From positions 93,382,638 through 93,446,637 of the forward strand of contig OZ022503.1 in the NCBI GenBank assembly GCA_963989385.1: 64,000 bases of DNA, read 5' to 3'. Below are positions 45,742 to 54,165 of the stretch, piece after piece. The notes beneath the pieces were generated by a model. The model made no database searches. It was not told where the DNA came from and was given only the letters and a program-made list of their open reading frames with translations. The position numbers and the translations under genes are program-made. Position 1 is the stretch's first letter. Every line of letters begins with the position of its first letter. This stretch comes from Ctena decussata (Eukaryota > Mollusca > Bivalvia > Lucinida > Lucinidae).

Positions 45742-47902
45742 ATGGGTCAACTAGGGGTAGTGTTAAGACAACATCACTGGGCGGAAGTCTTCAAAGAAGA
45801 AGTCAACGGCCAGGGCGGAAGAACTCTTTGAGTCAACGACTATGTGTTCGTGACCAAGGCGAGCCATACAATAATCGTGGATTTCGGCTGTGGTCAACAT
45901 ATATAGCCTGGAGAGGAATGGGCTCCGTCAGGCTGAACTCTGCCCCTGTAACATCATGGTTGACAATCAGAGATGTTCTCGACCCCTGTGATGAGAGGAA
46001 AAATTGAAGAAGGGGTATGAAGCAGGAGGAGCAGAAGAATACAGGGAAGCAAACAAGAGGATTCAGAAGGCAGTAAAAAGCGAAGGAGGACTGGACAGCT
46101 AGTCAGTGCGAGGAGATAGAAACTTGCTTGAACAAAAACAACAGCAAGAAAGCATACCAGCTGGTGAAGGATCTAACTTCAGAAGAACCGGGTAGATCCA
46201 CAACTATCAAGGACAAGTCTGGGAAATGCCTTACAGAGGAACAAGAGATTCTCAGCAGATGGACAGAATATTGTTCAGAACTATACAAACATGAGACTTA
46301 CGGTGACAATGCGGTTCTGGACTGCAATCAGCCCCCAGAAGAAGATCAACAACCGATCCTTCGTGAGGAAGTTGAGATTGCAGTAGCAGCACTAAAGAAG
46401 GGGAAATCTGCCGGAGTTGATAATATACCAGCAGAACTTGTTCAACCTGGCGGGGAGACCATGATTGATGTTTTAACAGATATTTGTAACAGAATCTGGA
46501 GAACAGGAGAATGGCCTACCCCATGGACCCAGTCGCTGATTACTACGCTCCCTAAAAGGGCAACCTACAGTTCTGCCAGAACTACAAAACCATCAGCCTC
46601 ATCAGTCATTCAAACAAAGTCATGTTGAAAGTCATCTTGAACAGGCTTAAACCACAAGCCGAGGAGATAATCGCTGAGGAACAGGCTTGGTTCCGAGCAG
46701 GAAGGAGCTCCACAGAACAAATCTTCAACCATAGAATCCTGTGTGAAAAGTATATCCAACATCAGCAGAATCGGTACCATGTCTTCATTGATTTAAAAAA
46801 AGCCTTTGACAGGTTATGGAATGCAGCCTTATGGGCCCACACGCGAAAGTACAATATCAGTGCAAATCTAGTTCGCACCATTGAGCAACAATACGACAAG
46901 GCTACAAGCGCATTCCTGAAAAATGGCAGCACAGGAGAATGGTTCAGAACAACAGTTGTAGTAAGACAAGAATGTCTTCTGTCACCCACCCTCTCCAACA
47001 TTTTTCTCGAACGAATCATGTATGATGCTCTGGAAGAACATGAAGGAAAGGTTAGCATAGGCGGCAGAAACATTACCAATCTGCGGTTTGCCGATGGCAT
47101 AGATGCTCTAGCTGAGGAAGAGCAGGAACTGGAAGCTCTAGTTGAAAGTCTTGACCAAACCTGCTTAAGGTATAAGATGGAGATCAGTGCTGAGAACACC
47201 AAACTGATGACGAACAGCGCAAATGGCATCCAGAGGGAGATCAAGGTAAAAGGGCAGAAGCTGGGTACCGTTAGCAGCTTCAAATACCTTGGAGCAGTTG
47301 TCTCAGATGATGGCTCTAAACAGGAGGTTCTCTCAAGGATTGCACAAGCCACTTCAGCTCTTACCAAGCTGAAACCAATTTGGAGAGATAACAGCATATC
47401 TCTTGGATCAAAGGTGAAACTTATGCGCTCCCTTGTCATTTCCATATTTCTGTATGCCTGTGAATCGTGGACCTTGACAGCAGAGTTAGAGATAAGAACG
47501 CATGCCTTTGAGATGGGATGCTACCGAAGGTTGCTGAACATTTCATACAAGTACCATATAACCAATGAGGAGGTTCGCAGCAAGATCCAATCAGTCATTG
47601 GAGAATATGATGAACTCTTTACGCTAGTCAAGAAACGGAAACTAAGGTGGTTTGGCCACGTCTCAAGGTCTTCTGGTTTAGCAAAGAAAATTCTTACGGG
47701 TACAGTGAAAGGAAAAAGAAGAAGAGGTAGACAGAAGAAGAGGTGGGAAGACAATATCAAGGAGTGGACAGGAATGGATTTTACCAGCTCAACTAGGGCA
47801 GCTGAAGACAGGAAAAAAGTGGAAAGGGATTGTTCTGCAGTCATCTGTGGTGCCCAACGACCTAGTAAGGTTATGGGATAGAATAGAGAATAGAATAGAT
47901 AG
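45742..47902 (+). mobile_element. LINE, best copy in the window, 5'-truncated
   Basis: A 2,161-bp copy bounded by a perfect 10-bp AGCTTTGCCA duplication, ending in a GGGATAGAATAGAGAATAGA-type pentanucleotide tail rather than poly-A. 45742-46020 is non-open upstream sequence with a relative at 57385-57560. The endonuclease domain is absent. From about 46021 the linker and RT domains follow. Confidence 0.88.
46021..47881 (+). pseudogene. LINE reverse transcriptase with frameshift and mutated active site
   Basis: First part 46128-46628 (linker and fingers, with SAGVDNIPAEL), second part 46622-47881 (419 codons). The break is a lost A in CCCTAAAAGG near 46552; the minus-strand copy at 9513-11184 has five A. 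Motifs: FIDLKKAFDR (A), QECLLSPTLSNIF (B), and LRFADGID, where the FADD active site has become FADG. The C-terminus keeps LRWFGHVSRSSG and RRRGRQKKRWEDNIKEW, typical of this LINE group. It would copy RNA into DNA at a nicked target if intact; this copy is dead twice over. Family name not assigned. Confidence 0.88.
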
Positions 47903-47912
47903 AGCTTTGCCA
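47903..47912. repeat. LINE target duplication AGCTTTGCCA, right copy
   Basis: Exact match to 45732-45741. Confidence 0.82.
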
Positions 47913-48008
47913 CCTTCGTTTTTGCCTCTCTTCTCAATTGGGGACTTTTTGTTTTCTTTTGAGAGCAGACCCCCCTTTCTGGAGAACCTCGCCATCTTCG
48001 AAAACAAA

Positions 48009-48238
48009 TGATCCGAGACATGACAAAACCAACAAAGTGGCATATGCGCCCAGCGAAAACGCAGATCAGCCTGGCTTATGCCCAGTCTAGATCAGCCTCG
48101 GCATGCGCCCAGTCTGATCAGAGCCTTTTTTGTGCGCTTTACGGGTAGCTAAGGATCTAAGCTACCTCCATGCTGACAGCGACGACTCTGGTCAGACTAG
48201 GCGGATGCACTTTGTTAGTATTGTCATGTCGCTGCTAA
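48009..48238 (+). mobile_element. Foldback MITE F, copy 10
   Basis: Starts TGATCCGAGACATGACAAAA, ends TTGTCATGTCGCTGCTAA. A segment near CAGTCTAGATCAGCCTCGGC duplicates part of the left arm, and the right arm lacks the GCCCAGGCTGATCTGAGTCT block. Confidence 0.85.
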
Positions 48239-48271
48239 AAAATAGAAATTCAGAACAATTGTTCTCTTTTT

Positions 48272-48415
48272 TAGCTCGCCTGAAGGAAGAGCTATTGCAA
48301 TAACCCCGGCATCGGCTTTGGCGTTAGCGGCGGCGGCGCCGTCGGCGTTAGCAAAATGTTTAAGTTTTACGGTAAAGTTTTTTATGTGATGGGCAAGGCG
48401 CTGTCAGGCGAGCTA
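48272..48415. repeat. Short element with TAGCTCGCCTGA ends and GGC-rich core
   Basis: TAGCTCGCCTGA (48272-48283) returns as TCAGGCGAGCTA (48404-48415). The core holds GGCGTTAGCGGCGGCGGCGC, unlike the AT-rich surroundings. Small MITE or remnant of a longer repeat. Confidence 0.65.
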
Positions 48416-49555
48416 TCCTGTCCCTGTGACATGTCTTGTTTCAAAATGGAGGAAAAACACTGAGATGAACAGGTATACTTGAAGCTACGAGTGACGTACT
48501 TGCTTTCATCGAGATATTTCCAAATCTATATAGCAGGCTTGAAATTGCAATTATCTGTGATAAGTCAGCGTACCTGGTCATTGCAGAACCTATATGTCGA
48601 CTAAGACCCTTGTTGTTTCTCTATGACGCCTATGTGTCCCTTGAATCTCATACGCGTTTTTTTTTTTATCTAATTGTTTTAGTTTCTTTTTACAAAGTTT
48701 TAGCAATGGTGGTGTAGGGGGTGCTAAGGCTGATTTAAAGTAAGGAAATCGCAAGAGGCGTAGTGTTTTTAAAGTTGAATAGGACACAACCGAATTTTTC
48801 AGTGTTCTTGTAAACGCAATAATGGTCAAGAAGTTCAGTGTTTTGTAAAACACGAAAAAAATTTCTTTTGAGTGTGCAACGAATACTTCAGTTTCTATGA
48901 TGTAGTGAAAATGTTTGATTAGACGTTTTGATGCAAAATAGATAGTACTCGAATAATAATTGTACATGTTTTCGCATTTATTGTCCTCTCGTTAAGGTAA
49001 AGGCTTGAACTTCATACCAAGGTGCGCGCCGTCCATAGTCTTTAAAGACGAGTTGTTTCTTCTTTTAAATATTTCCGCAATACAAACATGACCATTCATA
49101 TTCTAATAAATATTGCGGGATTTCAAATAGATTAGACAAAGAGAAAACGTCTCCGAAAAATATATCTGCAATATTAGTATACTGTAATGTCCTTTTCCGC
49201 CTTAAGTTGTAAAGTTCAGAACCAGAATCAGAATGGTTAACTGGTGACGCGCCAAAATACAATTATCATAAGAGACGATGGTTATAAGCTATTTAGCTCT
49301 GTTATCGAATGCCTCCTTGTGATTGCAGAAAACATCTGATTGTATATGTTTATAGAATAAATAAAATACTGTTAAAAGACACACTACTTCAGCAAGACCT
49401 GGAGTTGTATTTAACTTAAACTAAATAAGAATTCAAGACATAGTAGATAACACTTTACACAAATTAGTTATCAGGAAAAAAGATATATCTTACGAGTATA
49501 TATATTCCATTTTTTCCCTCTCCTTCTCCTTCTTCTTCTTTTTTTTTTCAAAATA
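48416..49555. other. No gene or repeat recognised
   Basis: The minus frame 48590-48967 (125 codons) includes a poly-Lys stretch and no family motif. 49510-49550 is a TCTTC/T-rich run. Confidence 0.45.
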
Positions 49556-49559
49556 ACAC

Positions 49560-49619
49560 ATTCTGTACAATTAAAATCTTAAAGAGTTCCTTCAACAGCA
49601 GAGCATACATTAAAAAGAA
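49560..49619 (-). repeat. Sequence downstream of the ribozyme, repeated at 61 kb
   Basis: AATCTTAAAGAGTTCCTTCA and ATTAAAAAGAAGGAACAT are echoed at 61393-61442 (CATCTTAAAACGTTCGTTCA, ATTCAAAAGAAGGAACAT). GTTCCTTC and GAAGGAAC can pair as a stem. The 61 kb copy lacks a ribozyme. Confidence 0.5.
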
Positions 49620-49680
49620 GGAACATGGGCCATACTTAGAAGTTTCGGCTATTCAAGCCTCATCAGTGGCATCAACAGAT
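49620..49680 (-). ncRNA. Hammerhead ribozyme (type I-like fold)
   Basis: On the minus strand: GCCA, then CTGATGA, then stem II GGCT-TGAAT-AGCC, then GAAAC, stem III ACTT-CT-AAGT ending in the cleavage triplet GTA, then TGGC pairing back to GCCA as stem I. Every core base I checked (CUGAUGA, GAAA, UH) is present. Cleavage would fall between 49633 and 49632. Self-cleaving ribozymes of this kind are known in Penelope-like elements and in retrozymes. The short stem III is usual for those. It is antisense to the RT fragment at 50345, so its parent element is unclear. Confidence 0.72.
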
Positions 49681-49749
49681 AAGCACCCAGTCAGCATTCT
49701 GAAAACATTGAAAAAAAATATATGTAAACAAGATGTGACTAATAAATAC

Positions 49750-50344
49750 TTACGTGGGCCCGACATAAAGCTACTTAATTAAATTGGTTGGGACCGGAGT
49801 TTGCCTTGTCTTTTGCTTGGTAATTCGGGGTTCAACTGATATTTTCTTTTGCTCCGGTATCTCATTGGTGTTGTCTGACTTCCCAGGGGTTTCCTGGTGT
49901 CGCAATACGTTCTTTCCGTTGAGTCCTCATGTCTGATTTATCATAGGCCTTATCCGTGATTTGTTTGTTTCCGGTGATGATTCATTGATGAGTTAGCAAA
50001 CCTTCATGCGGACCTAACAGCCAACTTAATGTTTCAAACCACTGCAGAAGCAGAGGGCGCAGTTTGGGCCCAATAAAACATGTTTAAGCCCCCCCCCACC
50101 CCCAGTAATCTTTTGCTGACCGTTCCAAGGCGGTACTTCTGTTGCGGTTCCTTGATGTTATAGTGTGCTGTGTCCGCTTATTTATGATTTCTGGCGGTTT
50201 GGTCACCCGTATTGCTGCCCAATTTGCCTTCTGTTTTGTTTTGTTTTGTAACTAAAATAAAAAATAAGTAAAAATAGATGTTGATGCTGTTATTAGGGTA
50301 GCTGAATGACCATCTGTTTGGGTAAGAGCTGCTCATTCGGTTTG
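49750..50344 (+). repeat. R repeat, longest copy, upstream of an RT frame
   Basis: Contains GGGCCCGACATAAAGCTACT, GATGATTCATTGATGAGTTA, CCAACTTAATGTTTCAAACC, a poly-C run at 50091-50103, GCTGACCGTTCCAAGGCGGT and GCTGCTCATTCGGTTTGC. It ends where RT coding begins. At 13.2 kb the same repeat lies on the 3' side of the RT, so R may be a terminal repeat present at both ends. Confidence 0.7.
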
Positions 50345-50985
50345 CACAGATTTTTCAACAGGTAGTTTGCATTCCAATGGGCACTAACTGCGCCCCCTTA
50401 CTTGCCTACTTGATTCTTTACGGGTATGAGGCGGAGTTTATACAAGGGCTCTTAAAAGAAGGTAATATACACCTTGCACAGAAATTCAACTTCACCTTCA
50501 GGTACAAAGATGATGTTCTGTCTCCGAATAATCAAAAGATTTCAGAGTATATTGACCTCATCTATCCACGTGAGCTTGAAATTAAAGATACCACAGAGTC
50601 CAGTTCATCTGCTTCATACTTAGATTGCTATCTCTATATTGACACATGGAAAGCTTGTTACTAGGCTTTATGACAAGAGGGACGAGTTCAACTTTCCCAT
50701 AGTTAACTTTCCATTTCTGAGTAGTAATATCCCTTCGGCACCTGCATACGGAGTTTATGTTTCTCAACTAGTCCGCTATGCTAGGGCCTGTTTCAAATAT
50801 CAAGACTTTGTTGAAAGAGGGAAGCTACTCACTCAAAACCTGTTGAAGCAGGGTTATCATAAAACAAAGCTTGTGTCGACAGTTAAAAAGTTTTATGGGA
50901 GACACCAAGACCTTGTTGATCCCTACAATGTGGCCGTTTCTAAACTAATCTCCGATTTGATGGCCTCAGCCGAAGCTTAGCTAAG
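50345..50985 (+). pseudogene. RT-element reverse transcriptase, one frameshift
   Basis: Open from VVCIPMGTNCAPLLAYLILY through FNFTFRYKDDVLSPNN to LIYPRELEIKDTTESS and SASYLDCYLYID; a shift at about 50640 moves to HGKLVTRLYDKRDEFNFPIV, NFPFLSSNIPSAPAYGVYVS, QLVRYARACFKYQDF, KFYGRHQDLVDPYNV. The active site reads YKDD instead of YIDD. The N-terminus before VVCIP is missing, so only about half the RT remains. The layout, with R before it and a similar 3' flank at 13.6 kb, suggests a Penelope-like or related element. Best RT-element copy in the window, but inactive. Confidence 0.8.
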
Positions 50986-51380
50986 CTTTCAAATACCGGA
51001 CATTCAATTTCACTGACTTTTTCCACAGATACATAGATATGGCGGGTGTATTATAATAGGCAGGTGATGCTTACTACCCCGCGGGCACCTGATCACACCT
51101 CTGTTTTGGGGTCCATGTCTGTGTATCTAAAATATTCCGGAATTGTCTATGTTTAACTGACCTACGAGTTCGGACTTATGATTTGGGTACTTTGACCACT
51201 ATCATTTACTGTGCGTGTCTTTCGTAAACTTGTGTCACTTTCTGAGCGTATGCGCTTCTTCCCCTATTTGTTTTGTTTTGAGATCAGAATGTGGGATTTG
51301 ATTGTATTAATTCCTGATCATTGCCCATCTTTTTACTTTAGGTGCATTATCATTCAAGTGCCTTTCTTTTTAGTCTTACA
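50986..51380 (+). other. 3' flank of the RT element
   Basis: Matches 13650-13990 reversed (ACATAGATATGGCGGGTGTA, GGGGTCCATGTCTGTGTATC, GGGTACTTTGACCACT). It ends with TTTGATTGTATTAATTCCTG, which resembles the R terminus (GATTGTATTTGTTCCTG). Confidence 0.6.
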
Positions 51381-51706
51381 CCAGGTGACTCTACAGATAT
51401 ATTGTACGAGTCTGTGAGATCGTAATATCACGACCATGCTATCATGTTATGTTTTGCAACAGAAAATGCGCAAACTAAATAAATTGAGCTATTAACAAGC
51501 AGACATATACGACTGTAATACTTGAAAAACATAAAACATAAAAATGTTCCGTCTAAACAAAAAACAAATAGGGCCGGCAACTTTCGATTTCTGGCACTTT
51601 TACAAGACAAATAGAAATAATTGTGAATCGTGAATTGATTATTACTCCAATGAATGAAATCAAATTTATTACCTCCTGTCTGGATCAGTGCTTGACTCGC
51701 ATTAAA

Positions 51707-51945
51707 TAAGCCGCGAGACGAGAAAACCGACAAAATGGTTGTGCGCCCAGCGCAGACTCAGATCAGCCTGGGCATCCGCCCAGTCAGATTCAAGTCTTCG
51801 CTTTGCACTTGAAGGGTAGCTAAATGTCTAAACTAGCTCCTTGTGGACAGCGAAGACTCTGATTAGACTGAGCGAATGCCCAGGATGAGCCGATACGTTG
51901 CTTGGTGCACATTCCACTTTGTTGGTTTTCTCGTGTCGCGGCTCA
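51707..51945 (+). mobile_element. Foldback MITE F, copy 11
   Basis: Starts TAAGCCGCGAGACGAGAAAA, ends TCTCGTGTCGCGGCTCA. Full length; the right arm has several substitutions (CAGGATGAGCCGATACG). Confidence 0.9.
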
Positions 51946-52290
51946 AATATTCTCTTTCAATTAAAGGGAATTTGCTTCCATCTAGAATTTATAAGAAGCT
52001 TAAACCGTCTTGTCGTCTTTATGTTATCTTTCTATTGCCGATAAGGCTACAACTGATTGCCAATTTCTGAGTAGACGATTATTTTTTCTATTGTAATAAG
52101 ATTTCTTCTTGTAAGCATCTTAAAATACGGACACGGGCCTAAGCAAGGTAAAAACAACAATAATAGATCATAGCTTACCATAGCATTAAACAAGCAAATT
52201 CGACGAATTTATGTCCCCCCCCCCCCCCACCTTGGAAACTAGGTCTCCACTGAATATACACTTAGTGTTTGAGCTGGAAAAGCGGCTATG
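51946..52290. other. No gene; poly-C run
   Basis: A poly-C run at 52215-52228; otherwise nothing. Confidence 0.45.
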
Positions 52291-52816
52291 TTAAAAATGT
52301 GAAAACAGTAATAAAAAAATGATGTGAGGATTATATCCAAACCACATGCATATCTTCAGACCATGATCAAAACACCTGCGAAGTTTCAAAGGAATGGGCA
52401 TAAAACTGTAGGAGGAGTTGAACACACAAGGTACCCACTTTCTATTCACTTTGATAGTAAAAATGTATGAAAAATGGCTAAGTTCAATTTGCAAAAAAAG
52501 TAATAAAAAATAATGTGAGTATTATATCCAAACCACATGCATATCTTCAGACCATGACCAAAATACCTGTGAAGTTTCAAAGGAATCGGCATAAAACTGT
52601 AGGAGATGTTGCGCACACAAGGTACCCACTTTGATATGAAAAACGCCTAAAAATGACTAAGTTCAACTTGTGGAAAAAGTGACAAAAAATAATCTCAGGA
52701 TTACATCCAAACCACATGCGTATCTTCAGACCATGACAAAAACATCTGTAAAGTTTCGAAAGAATCGGCATAAAACTGTAGGAGGAGTTGCGCACACAAG
52801 GTACCTTCTACTTTAG
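52291..52816. repeat. Tandem array of three units, about 180-190 bp
   Basis: TTATATCCAAACCACATGCA recurs at 52331, 52522 and (with changes) 52701, so periods are 191 and 179. Each unit also holds TATCTTCAGACCATGA, AAGTTTCAAAGGAAT or its variant, GGCATAAAACTGTAGGAG and ACACAAGGTACC. Minus-strand frames 52291-52494 and 52577-52795 are copies of one unit, not genes. Confidence 0.85.
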
Positions 52817-52882
52817 GGGGACGGAAAGACGGAAGGACGGAAGGACGGAAGGACGGACGGACGGAAGGACGGAAGGACGGAA
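52817..52882. repeat. GACGGAAG microsatellite
   Basis: Follows the tandem array directly with GACGGAAGGACGG words. The frame at 52788-52976 is this run translated. The same order, unit then (GACGG)n, seems mirrored by the (TCCG)n block at 23.4 kb. Confidence 0.85.
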
Positions 52883-53545
52883 TGTCGAAAACTATGTCCC
52901 TCCGCTTTTCTTCGAAAAGGCGGGGGACAATAAATGCATAAATAAGTACATTAAATATAGATTAGACTTGCTCTAGTCGGATTTATTAAATTGTCATATA
53001 TAAATTTTTTATCATACTTGGTATATCACTTCCTTCTTCTTTTCTATGGTCGATGCTTGGCTAGTCTAGAAATGAATTTTCTCTTGTGAGTTTGTCTGAG
53101 ATATCAGCCCCATAACTATAGACTAGCACAAACAAAAAAATGTATATTCAAGAAAATTTATGAAAAATCCAAATGTGTATATTTCTGAGCCTTGGGCAAG
53201 GCTAAATATAGATATATAAATAAAAAAATCAATGTCACCAAAACAGGCATAACGAGAAAAGCTCTTGAAATTATAAAAGGGCGAACAACCTTTAATATAC
53301 GTCAAAAACATATTTCATCAGCCTGTTTGATACATGGTCGTTTTCTGTATTACATGAACTGTCTTTGGTGATATTGGTATAAATGCAGCCCAGCAGCTGC
53401 GTGTATCATAAAGTGTGATAGCACAATCTTCGAGTTTTCAGCCTAAGCATAAAATATCGCATTTGGAAAATCGACACGTTAGGTAGCGCAATATAAGTGT
53501 TCGATTTACCGTCCAACCATTCATCCTTCGGAGCTGAACAATAAT
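52883..53545. other. No gene or repeat recognised
   Basis: AT-rich; no frame with a motif. Confidence 0.45.
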
Positions 53546-53783
53546 TGAGCCGCAACACGACAAAACCAACAATGTAGTTGTGCGCCCAGTGCAAACTCAG
53601 ATCAGCCTGGGAATCCGCCCAGTTTGACCAGACTCTTCGTTTAGTACTCAAAGGGTAGCTAAGGGTCTAAGCTACCGCCATGCGGACAGCAAAGACTCTG
53701 ATCAGACTGGGCGGATGCCCAGGCTGATCTGAGTTTGCGCTGGGCGCACAACCACATTGTTGGTTTTGTCGTGTCGCGGCTCA
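53546..53783 (+). mobile_element. Foldback MITE F, copy 12
   Basis: Starts TGAGCCGCAACACGACAAAA, ends TTTGTCGTGTCGCGGCTCA; the palindrome extends into the flanks (AATAAT before, ATTATT after). One of the best-paired copies. Confidence 0.92.
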
Positions 53784-53932
53784 ATTATTCATTTCATTTC
53801 TCGCACATTATAATATCTATTACATGTACATGCAAACCTGGCGTACAATTCTTTTTAGCATAGTCTCTATAGGTGCTGCACTTCATTGTAACTATGACCT
53901 ATATTTCTCGTTCTGACTCGTCTGAAATATTT

Positions 53933-53946
53933 TACACTAAACATTG
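53933..53946. repeat. SINE target duplication, left copy
   Basis: TACACTAAACATTG is repeated exactly at 54152-54165. Confidence 0.9.
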
Positions 53947-54151
53947 AGGAGCCCCGGTAGCTCAGTGGGTTAAGCGCTGGCCTACTGATCTAGCGGTAGC
54001 GGGTTCCAGCCCCGCCGGAGGCGGAGTTCTATCCATCGTAAACGGGGTTCCATTGCACACAGCCTTTCATTATCACAATCTCATCGTCCTGATATGACTG
54101 AAATACTGTTGAAAAGGACGTAAAATCGCAAGTCATCCATCCATCCATCCA
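53947..54151 (+). mobile_element. tRNA-derived SINE, family S, intact copy
   Basis: The tRNA-like head has GTAGCTCAGTGGGTTAAGCG (A box region) and GCGGGTTCCAGCCCC (B box region), giving an internal RNA polymerase III promoter. The body carries AACGGGGTTCCATTGCACAC and AATACTGTTGAAAAGGACGT, and the 3' tail is (CATC)n. A perfect 14-bp duplication flanks it. SINEs use a LINE RT; the tail (CATC)n does not match the ATAGA tail of the local LINE, so another partner is likely. Confidence 0.92.
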
Positions 54152-54165
54152 TACACTAAACATTG
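54152..54165. repeat. SINE target duplication, right copy
   Basis: Exact match to 53933-53946. Confidence 0.9.

Noticed and set aside
52291..52795. Two similar minus-strand frames that looked like a gene duplication
   Set aside because: They are consecutive units of one tandem array.
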